Source: Cupriavidus agavae
GTDB taxonomy: Bacteria > Pseudomonadota > Gammaproteobacteria > Burkholderiales > Burkholderiaceae
Assembly: GCF_004217045.1 (NCBI RefSeq)
Contig: NZ_SGXM01000003.1
Location: forward strand, 426,641-490,640
Direction: 5' to 3'
Length of the DNA: 64,000 nt
In this document: positions 54,052-64,000 of the stretch, in pieces
Layout: every line of letters begins with the position of its first letter
Numbering within the stretch: position 1 is the stretch's first letter
Notes under the pieces: model-generated
Databases searched by the model: none
What the model saw: the letters and a program-made list of their open reading frames with translations, nothing else
Told to the model about the DNA's origin: nothing
Position numbers and translations under genes: made by a program

Positions 54052-56028
54052 ATGCATTCTCCGCTGGAACTGACCCTCGTGCTGCTGGCCGCCGCCGTCC
54101 TCGGCGTCGTGGCCTTCCGCATGCTGCAATTGCCGCCGATGCTGGGTTACCTGGCCGTCGGCATCCTGATTGGCCCCCACGCGCTGGGGCTGGCCAGCGA
54201 TTCGGCCCAGACCAAGTACCTGGCCGAGTTCGGCGTGGTCTTCCTGATGTTCTCGATCGGGCTCGAATTCAATCTTGGCAAGCTGCGGGCGATGAAGCGG
54301 CTCGTGTTCGGGCTGGGCGGCTCACAAGTGGCGCTTTCGCTACTTGTGGTGATTCCGGCGAGCTGGATGTTCAGCTGGCTGTTTCCGCTGTCCTGGCAGG
54401 CGTCGGTGGCGCTGGGCGGGGCGCTGGCGATGTCCTCGACGGCCATCGTCGTCAAGATGCTGTCCGAGCGCATGGAGCTGGAAAGCGAGCACGGGCGCAA
54501 CATCATCAGCGTGCTGCTGTTCCAGGATCTGGCCGTGGTGCCGCTGCTGATCATCATCCCGGCGCTGTCGCGCGACCCCGGCGACCTGGCCTGGGCGCTG
54601 GGGCTGGCCACGGTCAAGATCGTGGTGGCCCTTGGCGTGATCTTCTTCCTGGGCCAGCGCCTGATGAGTCGCTGGTTCCACATCGTGGCGGCGCGCCGGT
54701 CGCAGGAACTGTTCATGCTGAACCTGCTGCTGGTGACGCTGGGCATGGCGGCGCTGACCGAGCGGCTGGGGCTGTCGATGGCGCTGGGCGCGTTCATGGC
54801 GGGCATGCTGATCTCCGAGACGCCGTACCGCCACCAGGTGGAGGAGGACATCAAGCCGTTCCGCGACGTGCTGCTGGGGCTGTTCTTCGTCACCATCGGC
54901 ATGCTGCTGAACATCCGGGTGGTGGTTGACCACATCTGGCTGGTACTGGGCCTGCTGGTGGTGCCGATCCTGTTCAAGCTGCTTCTGATCACGGGCCTGG
55001 CGCGCCTGTTCGGCTCCCGGCCGGGCGTGGCGATCCGCACCGGGCTGGGGCTGGCGCAGGCCGGCGAGTTCGGTTTCGTGCTGCTGAACCAGATCGACGG
55101 CATGGGGCTGGTGGACCCGGTGCTGATCCAGGTGATCCTGGCGTCGATGCTGCTGTCGATGCTGGTGGCGCCGTTCCTGATCCAGTACAGCGACGCCATC
55201 GTGCTGCGCTTTGCCGCCAACGAATGGCTGATGCAATCGCTGAACATGACCCGGATTGCCGCCCAGAGCCTGCAGACGGAGAAACACGCCATCATCTGCG
55301 GCTACGGGCGCAGCGGCCAGAACCTGGCGCACATGCTGGAACGCGAGGGCATCACCTATGTGGCGCTCGACCTGGACCCCGACCGCGTGCGCGAGGCCGC
55401 CGCGGCCGGCGATACCGTGGTCTACGGCGATGCCGGGCGGCGCGAATCGCTGATCGCGGCCGGTATCCACCGCGCGGCGCTGGTGGTGATTACCTACGCC
55501 AACACGCCGTCGGCGGTAAAGGTGCTGCACCACGTGCAGGAGCTGGAGCCGGCCATGCCGGTGATCGTGCGGACCGTGGACGATTCGGAGCTGGACACGC
55601 TGCAGAAGGCCGGCGCCACCGAGGTGGTGCCGGAAATTATCGAGGGCAGCCTGATGCTGGCGTCGCACGCGCTGGTGCTGCTGGGCGTGCCGATGCGCCG
55701 CGTGGTACGCGGGGTGCAGCAGGCGCGCGACGCCCGCTACAGCCTGCTGCGCGGCTACTTCCACGGCCGCGACGACGAGGAAGACATGGTCGAGCGCGAT
55801 ACGGTGCGGCTGCACTCGGTGTCGCTGGGTGCCGAGCACACGGCCGTGGGCCGCCAGCTTGGCACGCTGGGCCTGGAAATGATCGGCGTGGAGGTCACGG
55901 CGGTGCGGCGGCGCGGCATCCGGGCGTTCGATCCGCAGCCCGAGACCGTGCTGGAGCCGGGCGACATCGTGGTGCTGCGCGGCACACCCGAAGCGCTGGA
56001 GTCGGCCGAGGCGCGCCTGGCCGGCTGA
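54052..56028 (+). CDS. CPA2-family K+/H+ antiporter with TrkA domains
   Basis: Kef/YbaL-type monovalent cation:proton antiporter. The first 390 residues form about 12 membrane helices with [51 protein letters not shown] and [13 protein letters not shown] TrkA-N Rossmann domain follows ([21 protein letters not shown]-binding) and a TrkA-C domain closes the 658-residue protein. Start is the ATG that begins the first helix. It is divergent from kdsD, 157 bp between starts. Confidence 0.93.
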   Translation: MHSPLELTLVLLAAAVLGVVAFRMLQLPPMLGYLAVGILIGPHALGLASDSAQTKYLAEFGVVFLMFSIGLEFNLGKLRAMKRLVFGLGGSQVALSLLVVIPASWMFSWLFPLSWQASVALGGALAMSSTAIVVKMLSERMELESEHGRNIISVLLFQDLAVVPLLIIIPALSRDPGDLAWALGLATVKIVVALGVIFFLGQRLMSRWFHIVAARRSQELFMLNLLLVTLGMAALTERLGLSMALGAFMAGMLISETPYRHQVEEDIKPFRDVLLGLFFVTIGMLLNIRVVVDHIWLVLGLLVVPILFKLLLITGLARLFGSRPGVAIRTGLGLAQAGEFGFVLLNQIDGMGLVDPVLIQVILASMLLSMLVAPFLIQYSDAIVLRFAANEWLMQSLNMTRIAAQSLQTEKHAIICGYGRSGQNLAHMLEREGITYVALDLDPDRVREAAAAGDTVVYGDAGRRESLIAAGIHRAALVVITYANTPSAVKVLHHVQELEPAMPVIVRTVDDSELDTLQKAGATEVVPEIIEGSLMLASHALVLLGVPMRRVVRGVQQARDARYSLLRGYFHGRDDEEDMVERDTVRLHSVSLGAEHTAVGRQLGTLGLEMIGVEVTAVRRRGIRAFDPQPETVLEPGDIVVLRGTPEALESAEARLAG

Positions 56029-56158
56029 CCGGGGCGGCCGGCCCCGCCTCTACTCCTTCCCGGGCGTCTGCTGTATGGTTACAGCTGCCCGACCCCCCGG
56101 GGCCCGGCGCCCGCGTGCCCGGCGCGCCCCGCTACAAGACCCATCCGACAAGATTCCC

Positions 56159-56731
56159 ATGGCAGATCCCATCATCCAGTCCCCCGATCTCGGCGATGTC
56201 ACCGGCTACCTCCGTGACCGCATCCGCACCGTGCCGGACTGGCCGCAGCCGGGCGTGATGTTCCGCGACATCACGCCGCTGCTGCAGAACCCCAAGACGC
56301 TGCGCGTGCTGATCGACGTCTTTGTGCATCGCTACATGGACCAGCAGCTCGACCTCGTGGCCGGGATCGACGCCCGGGGCTTCATCCTGGGCTCGATCAT
56401 CGCCTACGAGCTGAACCTGGGCTTCGTGCCGATCCGCAAGAAGGGCAAGCTGCCGTTCCAGACCGTGGCCGAGGAATACGAGCTGGAATACGGCAGCGCC
56501 ACCGTGGAAATCCACGCCGACGCCTGCAAGGCCGGCGACCGGGTGCTGCTGATCGACGACCTGATCGCCACGGGCGGCACCATGATGGCCGGCCGCAAGC
56601 TGCTGGAGCGCCTGGGCGCCACGGTGGTGGAGGGCGCGGCCATCGTCGACCTGCCCGAGCTGGGTGGCTCGAAGCTGCTGCACGCCAGCGGGCTGCCGCT
56701 GTTCACGGTCTGCGACTTTTCGGGTCACTGA
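56159..56731 (+). CDS. apt: Adenine phosphoribosyltransferase
   Basis: Salvages adenine with PRPP to AMP. Motifs: [17 protein letters not shown], the [10 protein letters not shown] loop, PIRKKGKLP and the PRPP site [17 protein letters not shown]. 190 residues from the ATG at 56159, which precedes the conserved core by about 13 residues; 28 upstream in-frame codons lack support. Confidence 0.96.
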   Translation: MADPIIQSPDLGDVTGYLRDRIRTVPDWPQPGVMFRDITPLLQNPKTLRVLIDVFVHRYMDQQLDLVAGIDARGFILGSIIAYELNLGFVPIRKKGKLPFQTVAEEYELEYGSATVEIHADACKAGDRVLLIDDLIATGGTMMAGRKLLERLGATVVEGAAIVDLPELGGSKLLHASGLPLFTVCDFSGH

Positions 56732-56889
56732 CCCGGCAGAGCCTGTCCGGAGGCCGGACTTTCCGGTCTTCCGCGTCCATTTGCCCCATGCCCATGCGGG
56801 GCGCATAATGCCCCATTGATATAACAATGGCGATGACCGGGCGGCGCCTCCGTCCTGCCCAGCCGGCACCGGTCACGAAGGGACGCATC

Positions 56890-58566
56890 ATGGGCGTTTT
56901 GCTTCATCTTCTCTCCGGCGTGGCGCTGCTCGTCTGGGGCACCAACATCGTCAAGGTCGGCATCCTGCGCGTCTACGGCGCCAACCTGCGGCATGTGCTG
57001 TCGGTCAGCGTGTCGAACCGCTTCAAGGCGTTTGCGGCCGGGCTCGGCGTCACCGGCCTCGTGCAGAGCAGCAACGCCACCGCCGTCATCGTCAGTTCGT
57101 TCGTCGGACAGGGCCTGATCGCCGTGGCGCCGGCACTCGCCATCATGCTGGGCGCCAACGTGGGCACGGCGCTGATGGTGCAGGTGTTCTCGCTCGACCT
57201 GTCGTGGCTCTCGCCGCTGCTGATCTTCGTCGGCGTGATCCTGCACCTGAGCTGGAAGGGCAACCGGCCGGGCCACGTGGGCCGGGTGCTGATCGGGCTG
57301 GGCCTGATCACGCTGGCGCTGGAACTGATTTCGATTGCCACGCGGCCCGTGGTGCAGGCCGCCGGGGTCAAGGTGCTGTTCAGTTCGCTGACCGGCGATG
57401 CCGCGCTGGACATGCTGGTGGGCGCGTTCCTGACCATCCTCTGCTATTCGAGCCTGGCCGTGGTGCTGTTCTGCGGCGCGCTGGCGGCGGCCGGCGTGGT
57501 GTCGATCCACGTGGCGCTGGCGCTGGTGCTGGGGGCCAACCTTGGCTCGGGGGTGTCGGCGCTGCTGACCACCTCGGGCAACAACCAGCCGGGCAAGCGC
57601 GTCACGCTCGGCAACCTGCTCTCGCGGCTGCTCGGCTGCGTGATCGCGCTGCCGCTGCTGGGGCAGGCCGAATCGCTGCTGGCCCATATCGATGCCGATC
57701 CGCAGCGGCTGATCGTCAACTTCCACCTGCTGTTCAACGTGGCGCTGGCCGTGCTGCTCTTGGGCGCCACGGCGCCGCTGGCGCGGCTGTGCGAGGCGAT
57801 CCTGCCGGGGCGCAACACGGGCGACAGCCAGGTCACGCCGCGCCACCTCGACGCCGCCGCGCTGACCACGCCCACGCTGGCGCTGTCCAACGCGGCGCGC
57901 GAGGTGCTGCGCATCGGCGACCGGGTCGAGCAGATGCTCGACAACATGCTGCGCGTGCTGCGTACCAACGACGTGAAGCTGGCCAACGCCACCTGCCGCA
58001 TCGACAACGAGGTGGACGACCTCTACACGGCCATCAAGCTCTATCTGACGCAGATCAGCACCGAGGCGCTGGACGAGCGCGACGGGCAGCGCTGGACCGA
58101 GATCATCTCGCTGACCATCAACCTGGAGCATGCGGGCGACCTGATCGAGCGGGTGATCGTGGATGCCAAGGAAAAGAAGATCGCGCACAACCTGCAGTTT
58201 TCCGAGGCCGGCATGCGCGAGATTGCGGACATGCATGGCCGCGTGGTGGCCAACCTGCGGCTCGGGCTGTCGGTATTCCTGACCGGCGATATCCGCAGCG
58301 CCCAGCAGTTGATGGCCGAGAAAGCCAATTTCCGCGACATGGAGCGCCAGTACGCCCGCTCGCACCTGCAGCGCGTGGCCGTGCAGACCGCCGAGAGCAT
58401 CGAGACCAGCTCGCTGCACCTGGACATCATCAGCGAACTGAAGCGGCTGAACTCGCTGTTCTGCGCGACGGCCTACCCGGTGCTGGAGCAGGCCGGGCTG
58501 ATGAATCGCAGCCGGATGAAGGACGAGGGGCAGGAGAAGGTGGGGGCGGTAGTGGAGGCGCGGTAG
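56890..58566 (+). CDS. Na+/phosphate cotransporter, NptA/YjbB family
   Basis: 558 residues. The membrane half contains two inverted copies of the Na/Pi repeat: GLVQSSNATAVIVSSFVGQGL (QSS motif) and the second with CYSSLAVVLFCGAL and LGANLGSGVSALLTTSGN. The C-terminal 220 residues are a cytosolic PhoU-like helical bundle (RIGDRVEQMLDNML, ISLTINLEHAGDLIERV). AAGGGA precedes the ATG at 56890. Direction of phosphate movement cannot be told; E. coli YjbB exports phosphate. Confidence 0.92.
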   Translation: MGVLLHLLSGVALLVWGTNIVKVGILRVYGANLRHVLSVSVSNRFKAFAAGLGVTGLVQSSNATAVIVSSFVGQGLIAVAPALAIMLGANVGTALMVQVFSLDLSWLSPLLIFVGVILHLSWKGNRPGHVGRVLIGLGLITLALELISIATRPVVQAAGVKVLFSSLTGDAALDMLVGAFLTILCYSSLAVVLFCGALAAAGVVSIHVALALVLGANLGSGVSALLTTSGNNQPGKRVTLGNLLSRLLGCVIALPLLGQAESLLAHIDADPQRLIVNFHLLFNVALAVLLLGATAPLARLCEAILPGRNTGDSQVTPRHLDAAALTTPTLALSNAAREVLRIGDRVEQMLDNMLRVLRTNDVKLANATCRIDNEVDDLYTAIKLYLTQISTEALDERDGQRWTEIISLTINLEHAGDLIERVIVDAKEKKIAHNLQFSEAGMREIADMHGRVVANLRLGLSVFLTGDIRSAQQLMAEKANFRDMERQYARSHLQRVAVQTAESIETSSLHLDIISELKRLNSLFCATAYPVLEQAGLMNRSRMKDEGQEKVGAVVEAR

Positions 58567-58589
58567 ATCGCGCCCCTGTCTTGCGGTTG

Positions 58590-58622
58590 ACTCCCCTCTC
58601 CCGCCAGGCGGGAGCGGGGAGC
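58590..58622. repeat. Second REP-like hairpin
   Basis: ACTCCCCTCTCCCGCC-AGG-CGGGAGCGGGGAG: an imperfect hairpin similar to the element at 8764-8817, lying between the convergent Na/Pi and uvrA genes, where it may also act as a weak terminator. Confidence 0.6.
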
Positions 58623-58647
58623 AAACCAATAGCGGGAGAAGCGGCAA

Positions 58648-61512
<2,865 letters not shown>

Positions 61513-61845
61513 ATACCGTTGGTTCGCCCGCGGGTGCCGCAGCCTGCCGCAGGCAGGTCCCGGTCACACGGATACATCAAAGTGCCTTGCGCAACACCTG
61601 GCGCCCGCGTCGAGTGACGCAGGAGGCCCGCCGCTTCGCGTATTTCCGGATCGTGCCGGGGCGGCACGTGACCGGGAAAGCCCGGGAAGCAAACCTGCTA
61701 ATATACCGAACTTCGGTTTCCCGGGTTGACCGGCGCCAGATGGGGTTCACGCAGCCCCGCCCGAGGCAACTTCCGCGCCCCGGCGCGATCGAAGCAGCGC
61801 CACCGACCGAGCCAGGACCGAGCCAGAATTCCACAAACGACCGCA
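61513..61845. other. Divergent promoter region between uvrA and the MFS gene
   Basis: No gene seen. It holds an AT-rich TAATATA (61699-61705) enclosed by an interrupted inverted repeat: CCCGGGAA-GC-AAACC (61681-61695) and GGTTTCCCGGG (61715-61725), plus a small CCGAA-C-TTCGG next to it. This looks like a -10/operator region, but no -35 is obvious. Confidence 0.5.
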
Positions 61846-63114
61846 ATGCCGTCGATCCCGCCTTCCTCCCAAGCCGCCTCCCTAGCCGAAGCGTCCGCCC
61901 GTACGGAACCCGTGCGCGACCGCATGACGCGAAGCGAGTTGCGTGCCAGTCTCTCGCTGGCCAGCATCTTCGCGCTGCGCATGCTGGGCCTGTTCCTGAT
62001 CCTTCCTGTCTTTGCAGAATTCGCGCGGACGCTGCCCGATGGCCACGACGCCCAGCGCGTGGGCATCGCCATGGGCATCTACGGGCTGATGCAGGCATTT
62101 CTCCATATCCCGCTGGGCTGGCTGTCCGACCGCGTGGGCCGCAAGCCGGTGATGGTGGCCGGCCTGCTGCTGTTCGTGGCCGGCGCCGTGGTGGCCGCGC
62201 TGTCCGACACGCTGACCGGCATCACCATCGGCCGCGCCATGCAGGGCATGGGCGCCATCTCGGCGGCGATCACGGCATGCATCGCCGACCTCACGCGCGA
62301 GCGGCATCGTACAAAAGCCATGGCGATGGTGGGCGGCAGCATCGGACTGACCTTTGCGCTGTCGCTGGTCATCGCCTCGCCGCTGCTGCACAGCATTGGC
62401 ATGTCGGGCATCTTCGGCCTGATGGCCGTGCTCGGCACGCTGGCCATCGGCGTCACGCTGTTCGTGGTGCCCACGCCGCCGGCGCCGCATCCGGTACGGC
62501 TGCCGTTCCGCACCGTGCTGCTGAACCCCGACCTGATCCGCATGAACGTGGGCGTGCTGGCGCTGCACGCCAGCCAGGTAGCCATGTTCATGGTGGTGCC
62601 GGCCATGCTGGCCGACGCCGGCATGCCGCTCGACCAGCACTGGAAGATCTACCTGCCCGTGGTGCTCGTGTCCTTCCTGCTGATGCTCGGACCGATGATG
62701 GCCGCCGAGCGCTACGGCAAGATCCGGCCGGTGCTGCTGGCCTCGGTGGCGCTGATGACCGCCGTCCAGTTGCTGTTTGCCACCGTGCACGGCCTCTGGG
62801 CGATCACGGGCGTGCTGCTGTTGTTCTTTGTTGCATTTAACGTGCTGGAGGCCATGCAGCCCTCGCTGGTATCGCGCTACGCCGCCGCCAGCCGGGGTGC
62901 GGCGCTCGGTGTTTACAACACCACGCAGGCGCTGGGCCTGGCGCTGGGCGGCGTGGCCGGCGGCTGGCTGCTCCAGCACGAAGGGCGCCCGGCGGTGTTC
63001 GTGGGCTGCGCGGCCGTGCTGCTGCTCTGGCTTATAATCGCCTGGAGCATGAAGGCGCCGCCCGCCCGCGCCAGCGCGGACAAGAACCCCGACGCCCCGG
63101 CGGCAGTGGCCTGA
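61846..63114 (+). CDS. Major facilitator superfamily transporter (YajR-like)
   Basis: 422 residues with 12 predicted helices. The MFS motif between helices 2 and 3 is GWLSDRVGRKPVMV; the first helix has SLASIFALRMLGLFLILPVFAEFA, typical of the YajR-like drug:H+ antiporter branch, but without that protein's C-terminal YAM domain. Helix 11 has GVYNTTQALGLALGGVAGGWL. Substrate unknown. The uvrA-MFS-ssb order is recognisable in related genomes. ATG at 61846; one at MTRSELRAS (61924) is an alternative. Confidence 0.9.
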   Translation: MPSIPPSSQAASLAEASARTEPVRDRMTRSELRASLSLASIFALRMLGLFLILPVFAEFARTLPDGHDAQRVGIAMGIYGLMQAFLHIPLGWLSDRVGRKPVMVAGLLLFVAGAVVAALSDTLTGITIGRAMQGMGAISAAITACIADLTRERHRTKAMAMVGGSIGLTFALSLVIASPLLHSIGMSGIFGLMAVLGTLAIGVTLFVVPTPPAPHPVRLPFRTVLLNPDLIRMNVGVLALHASQVAMFMVVPAMLADAGMPLDQHWKIYLPVVLVSFLLMLGPMMAAERYGKIRPVLLASVALMTAVQLLFATVHGLWAITGVLLLFFVAFNVLEAMQPSLVSRYAAASRGAALGVYNTTQALGLALGGVAGGWLLQHEGRPAVFVGCAAVLLLWLIIAWSMKAPPARASADKNPDAPAAVA

Positions 63115-63282
63115 CGTGCCCGCAGGCGCGCAGTTGCGCCGCGGACACAACATTTGACGTATCCACATCATCCGGACACGTTTTTCGCCGCTAACGGCGG
63201 TAGCATTCGACACGCGCCAGACGGAGCCCCCGGACGGCGCGTGATGTCGTTTACGGTCCTGGCCATCTCGGGCCGGACCCTT

Positions 63283-63311
63283 TTGCGAACCACTTTCGCT
63301 TTACGTTTAAC
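63283..63311 (+). promoter_or_regulatory. Possible ssb promoter
   Basis: TTGCGA, 17 bp, TTTAAC, ending 39 bp before the ssb ATG. Matches are moderate. Confidence 0.35.
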
Positions 63312-63350
63312 GCCGCGCTGAAAGGGCGCGGTCCCTGGAGAACTTCAAAC

Positions 63351-63911
63351 ATGGCATCGGTCAACAAAGTCATCCTCGTCGGCAACCTGGGCGCCGACCC
63401 CGAAACGCGTTACATGCCCAGCGGCGATGCCGTGACCAACATCCGGCTGGCGACGACCGACCGCTACAAGGACAAGCAGAGCGGCGAGTTCAAGGAAGCG
63501 ACCGAATGGCACCGCATCGCGTTCTTCGGCAAGTTGGCCGAGATCGCCGGGCAGTACCTGCGCAAGGGCTCGTCGGTCTATATCGAAGGCCGCATCCGCA
63601 CGCGCAAGTGGCAGGACCAGTCGGGCCAGGACAAGTACAGCACCGAAATCGTCGCCGACCAGATGCAGATGCTGGGCGGCCGCGGCCAGGGCGGCGGCGG
63701 TGAGGAAGGCGGCGGCTACGGCGGCGGCGCAGGTGCGGGCGGCGGTGGCGGCGGCTACAGCCGCGAATCGCAGGGCGGTGGCGGTGGCGGTGGCGGTTAC
63801 GGCGGCGGCCGCGCCCAGGGCGGCGGCCAGGGCGGCCAGGGCGGCCAGCGCCGCCAGCAACCGGCCCAGTCGAACGGGTTTGAAGATATGGATGACGATA
63901 TTCCGTTCTAA
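63351..63911 (+). CDS. ssb: Single-stranded DNA-binding protein
   Basis: Tetrameric ssDNA-binding protein for replication and repair. The OB fold (residues 1-110) shows [44 protein letters not shown] and [17 protein letters not shown]. The linker (about 111-170) is very rich in Gly and Gln, and the end is the conserved acidic partner-binding tip DDDIPF. 186 residues. CTGGAG lies about 10 bp before the ATG. A strong terminator follows. Confidence 0.98.
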   Translation: MASVNKVILVGNLGADPETRYMPSGDAVTNIRLATTDRYKDKQSGEFKEATEWHRIAFFGKLAEIAGQYLRKGSSVYIEGRIRTRKWQDQSGQDKYSTEIVADQMQMLGGRGQGGGGEEGGGYGGGAGAGGGGGGYSRESQGGGGGGGGYGGGRAQGGGQGGQGGQRRQQPAQSNGFEDMDDDIPF

Positions 63912-63939
63912 TGGTCCGTAAGTAAAAAGTGTCAAGATC

Positions 63940-63965
63940 AACCCCGCCTTTGTGCGGGGTTTTTG
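63940..63965 (+). terminator. Rho-independent terminator after ssb
   Basis: AACCCCGC-CTTTGT-GCGGGGTT followed by TTT and more T-rich sequence. Confidence 0.92.
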
Positions 63966-64000
63966 CTTTTTAATCAGGACCTTATCGGCGGTGGTGCTTT

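Noticed and set aside
54340..55839. 499-residue His/Gln-rich open frame opposite the K+/H+ antiporter
   Set aside because: Antisense reading of membrane-helix codons; no start signal or family motif.
61513..61845. LexA (SOS) box for uvrA
   Set aside because: No CTGT-N8-ACAG or close variant could be found by eye in the gap.

Overview
The window is a high-GC chromosomal segment from a betaproteobacterium of the Burkholderiaceae. Gene content and order look most like Cupriavidus/Ralstonia; this is recognition from memory, not a computed placement. Base composition and coding style look even throughout. I see no insertion sequence, prophage, integrase, rRNA operon or CRISPR array. It is mostly conserved core genome.

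Layout. 1-2.3 kb: the 3' end of ptsI, then bfd (Fur-box-like site in front) and bfr for iron storage. 2.5-6 kb (minus): gpmA, ctpA and a MoeB/ThiF-family adenylyltransferase. 6.1-12.1 kb: rhodanese, grxC, secB, gpsA, an orphan Bug periplasmic binding protein, then trmL and comF (minus) and a BioC-like methyltransferase. 12.2-22.6 kb: a large aa3/caa3-type cytochrome c oxidase locus with structural subunits (coxB with fused cytochrome c, coxA with a His-rich N-terminus, coxC), copper and assembly factors (ctaG, SURF1, two SCO-like proteins, three very small membrane proteins) and heme A synthesis (ctaA, ctaB). 22.7-23.6 kb (minus): rpoH behind a perfect CIRCE operator. 23.9-27.4 kb: pirin, ybiB (minus), a fumarylacetoacetase-family hydrolase and a zeta-class GST. 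27.6-33.6 kb: ftsY (minus, with a long Pro-Ala/Pro-Val rod), an M16 peptidase pair, rsmD, coaD, ferredoxin. 33.7-39.9 kb (minus, read right to left): TPR lipoprotein-pathway neighbour, lolB, ispE, tRNA-Gln, prs, rplY, pth. 40.1-44.5 kb: mutM, an orphan dynamin-like GTPase, mutY. 44.5-53.9 kb (minus, read right to left): kdsD, lptC, lptA, lptB, rpoN, hpf, ptsN, hprK, a PsiF-repeat protein, rapZ, a LON-domain protein. 54-64 kb: K+/H+ antiporter, apt, Na/Pi cotransporter, uvrA (minus), MFS transporter, ssb.

How parts work together. The cox locus carries most of what is needed to make and metallate one terminal oxidase. The kdsD-lptCAB-rpoN-hpf-ptsN-hprK-rapZ block joins LPS precursor synthesis and export to nitrogen-PTS regulation, with Enzyme I at the far left edge. 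mutM and mutY, the two arms of oxidised-guanine repair, flank a dynamin-like GTPase.

I did not find a clear new multi-gene system. The best leads are: the CIRCE element on rpoH, absence of kdsC from between kdsD and lptC, the orphan dynamin-like GTPase, a coding 12-bp repeat in comF together with overlapping divergent comF/bioC starts, the His-rich CoxA N-terminus, a His-free SCO-like protein, an altered Fe-S loop in MutY, and several unexplained inverted repeats in promoter regions.
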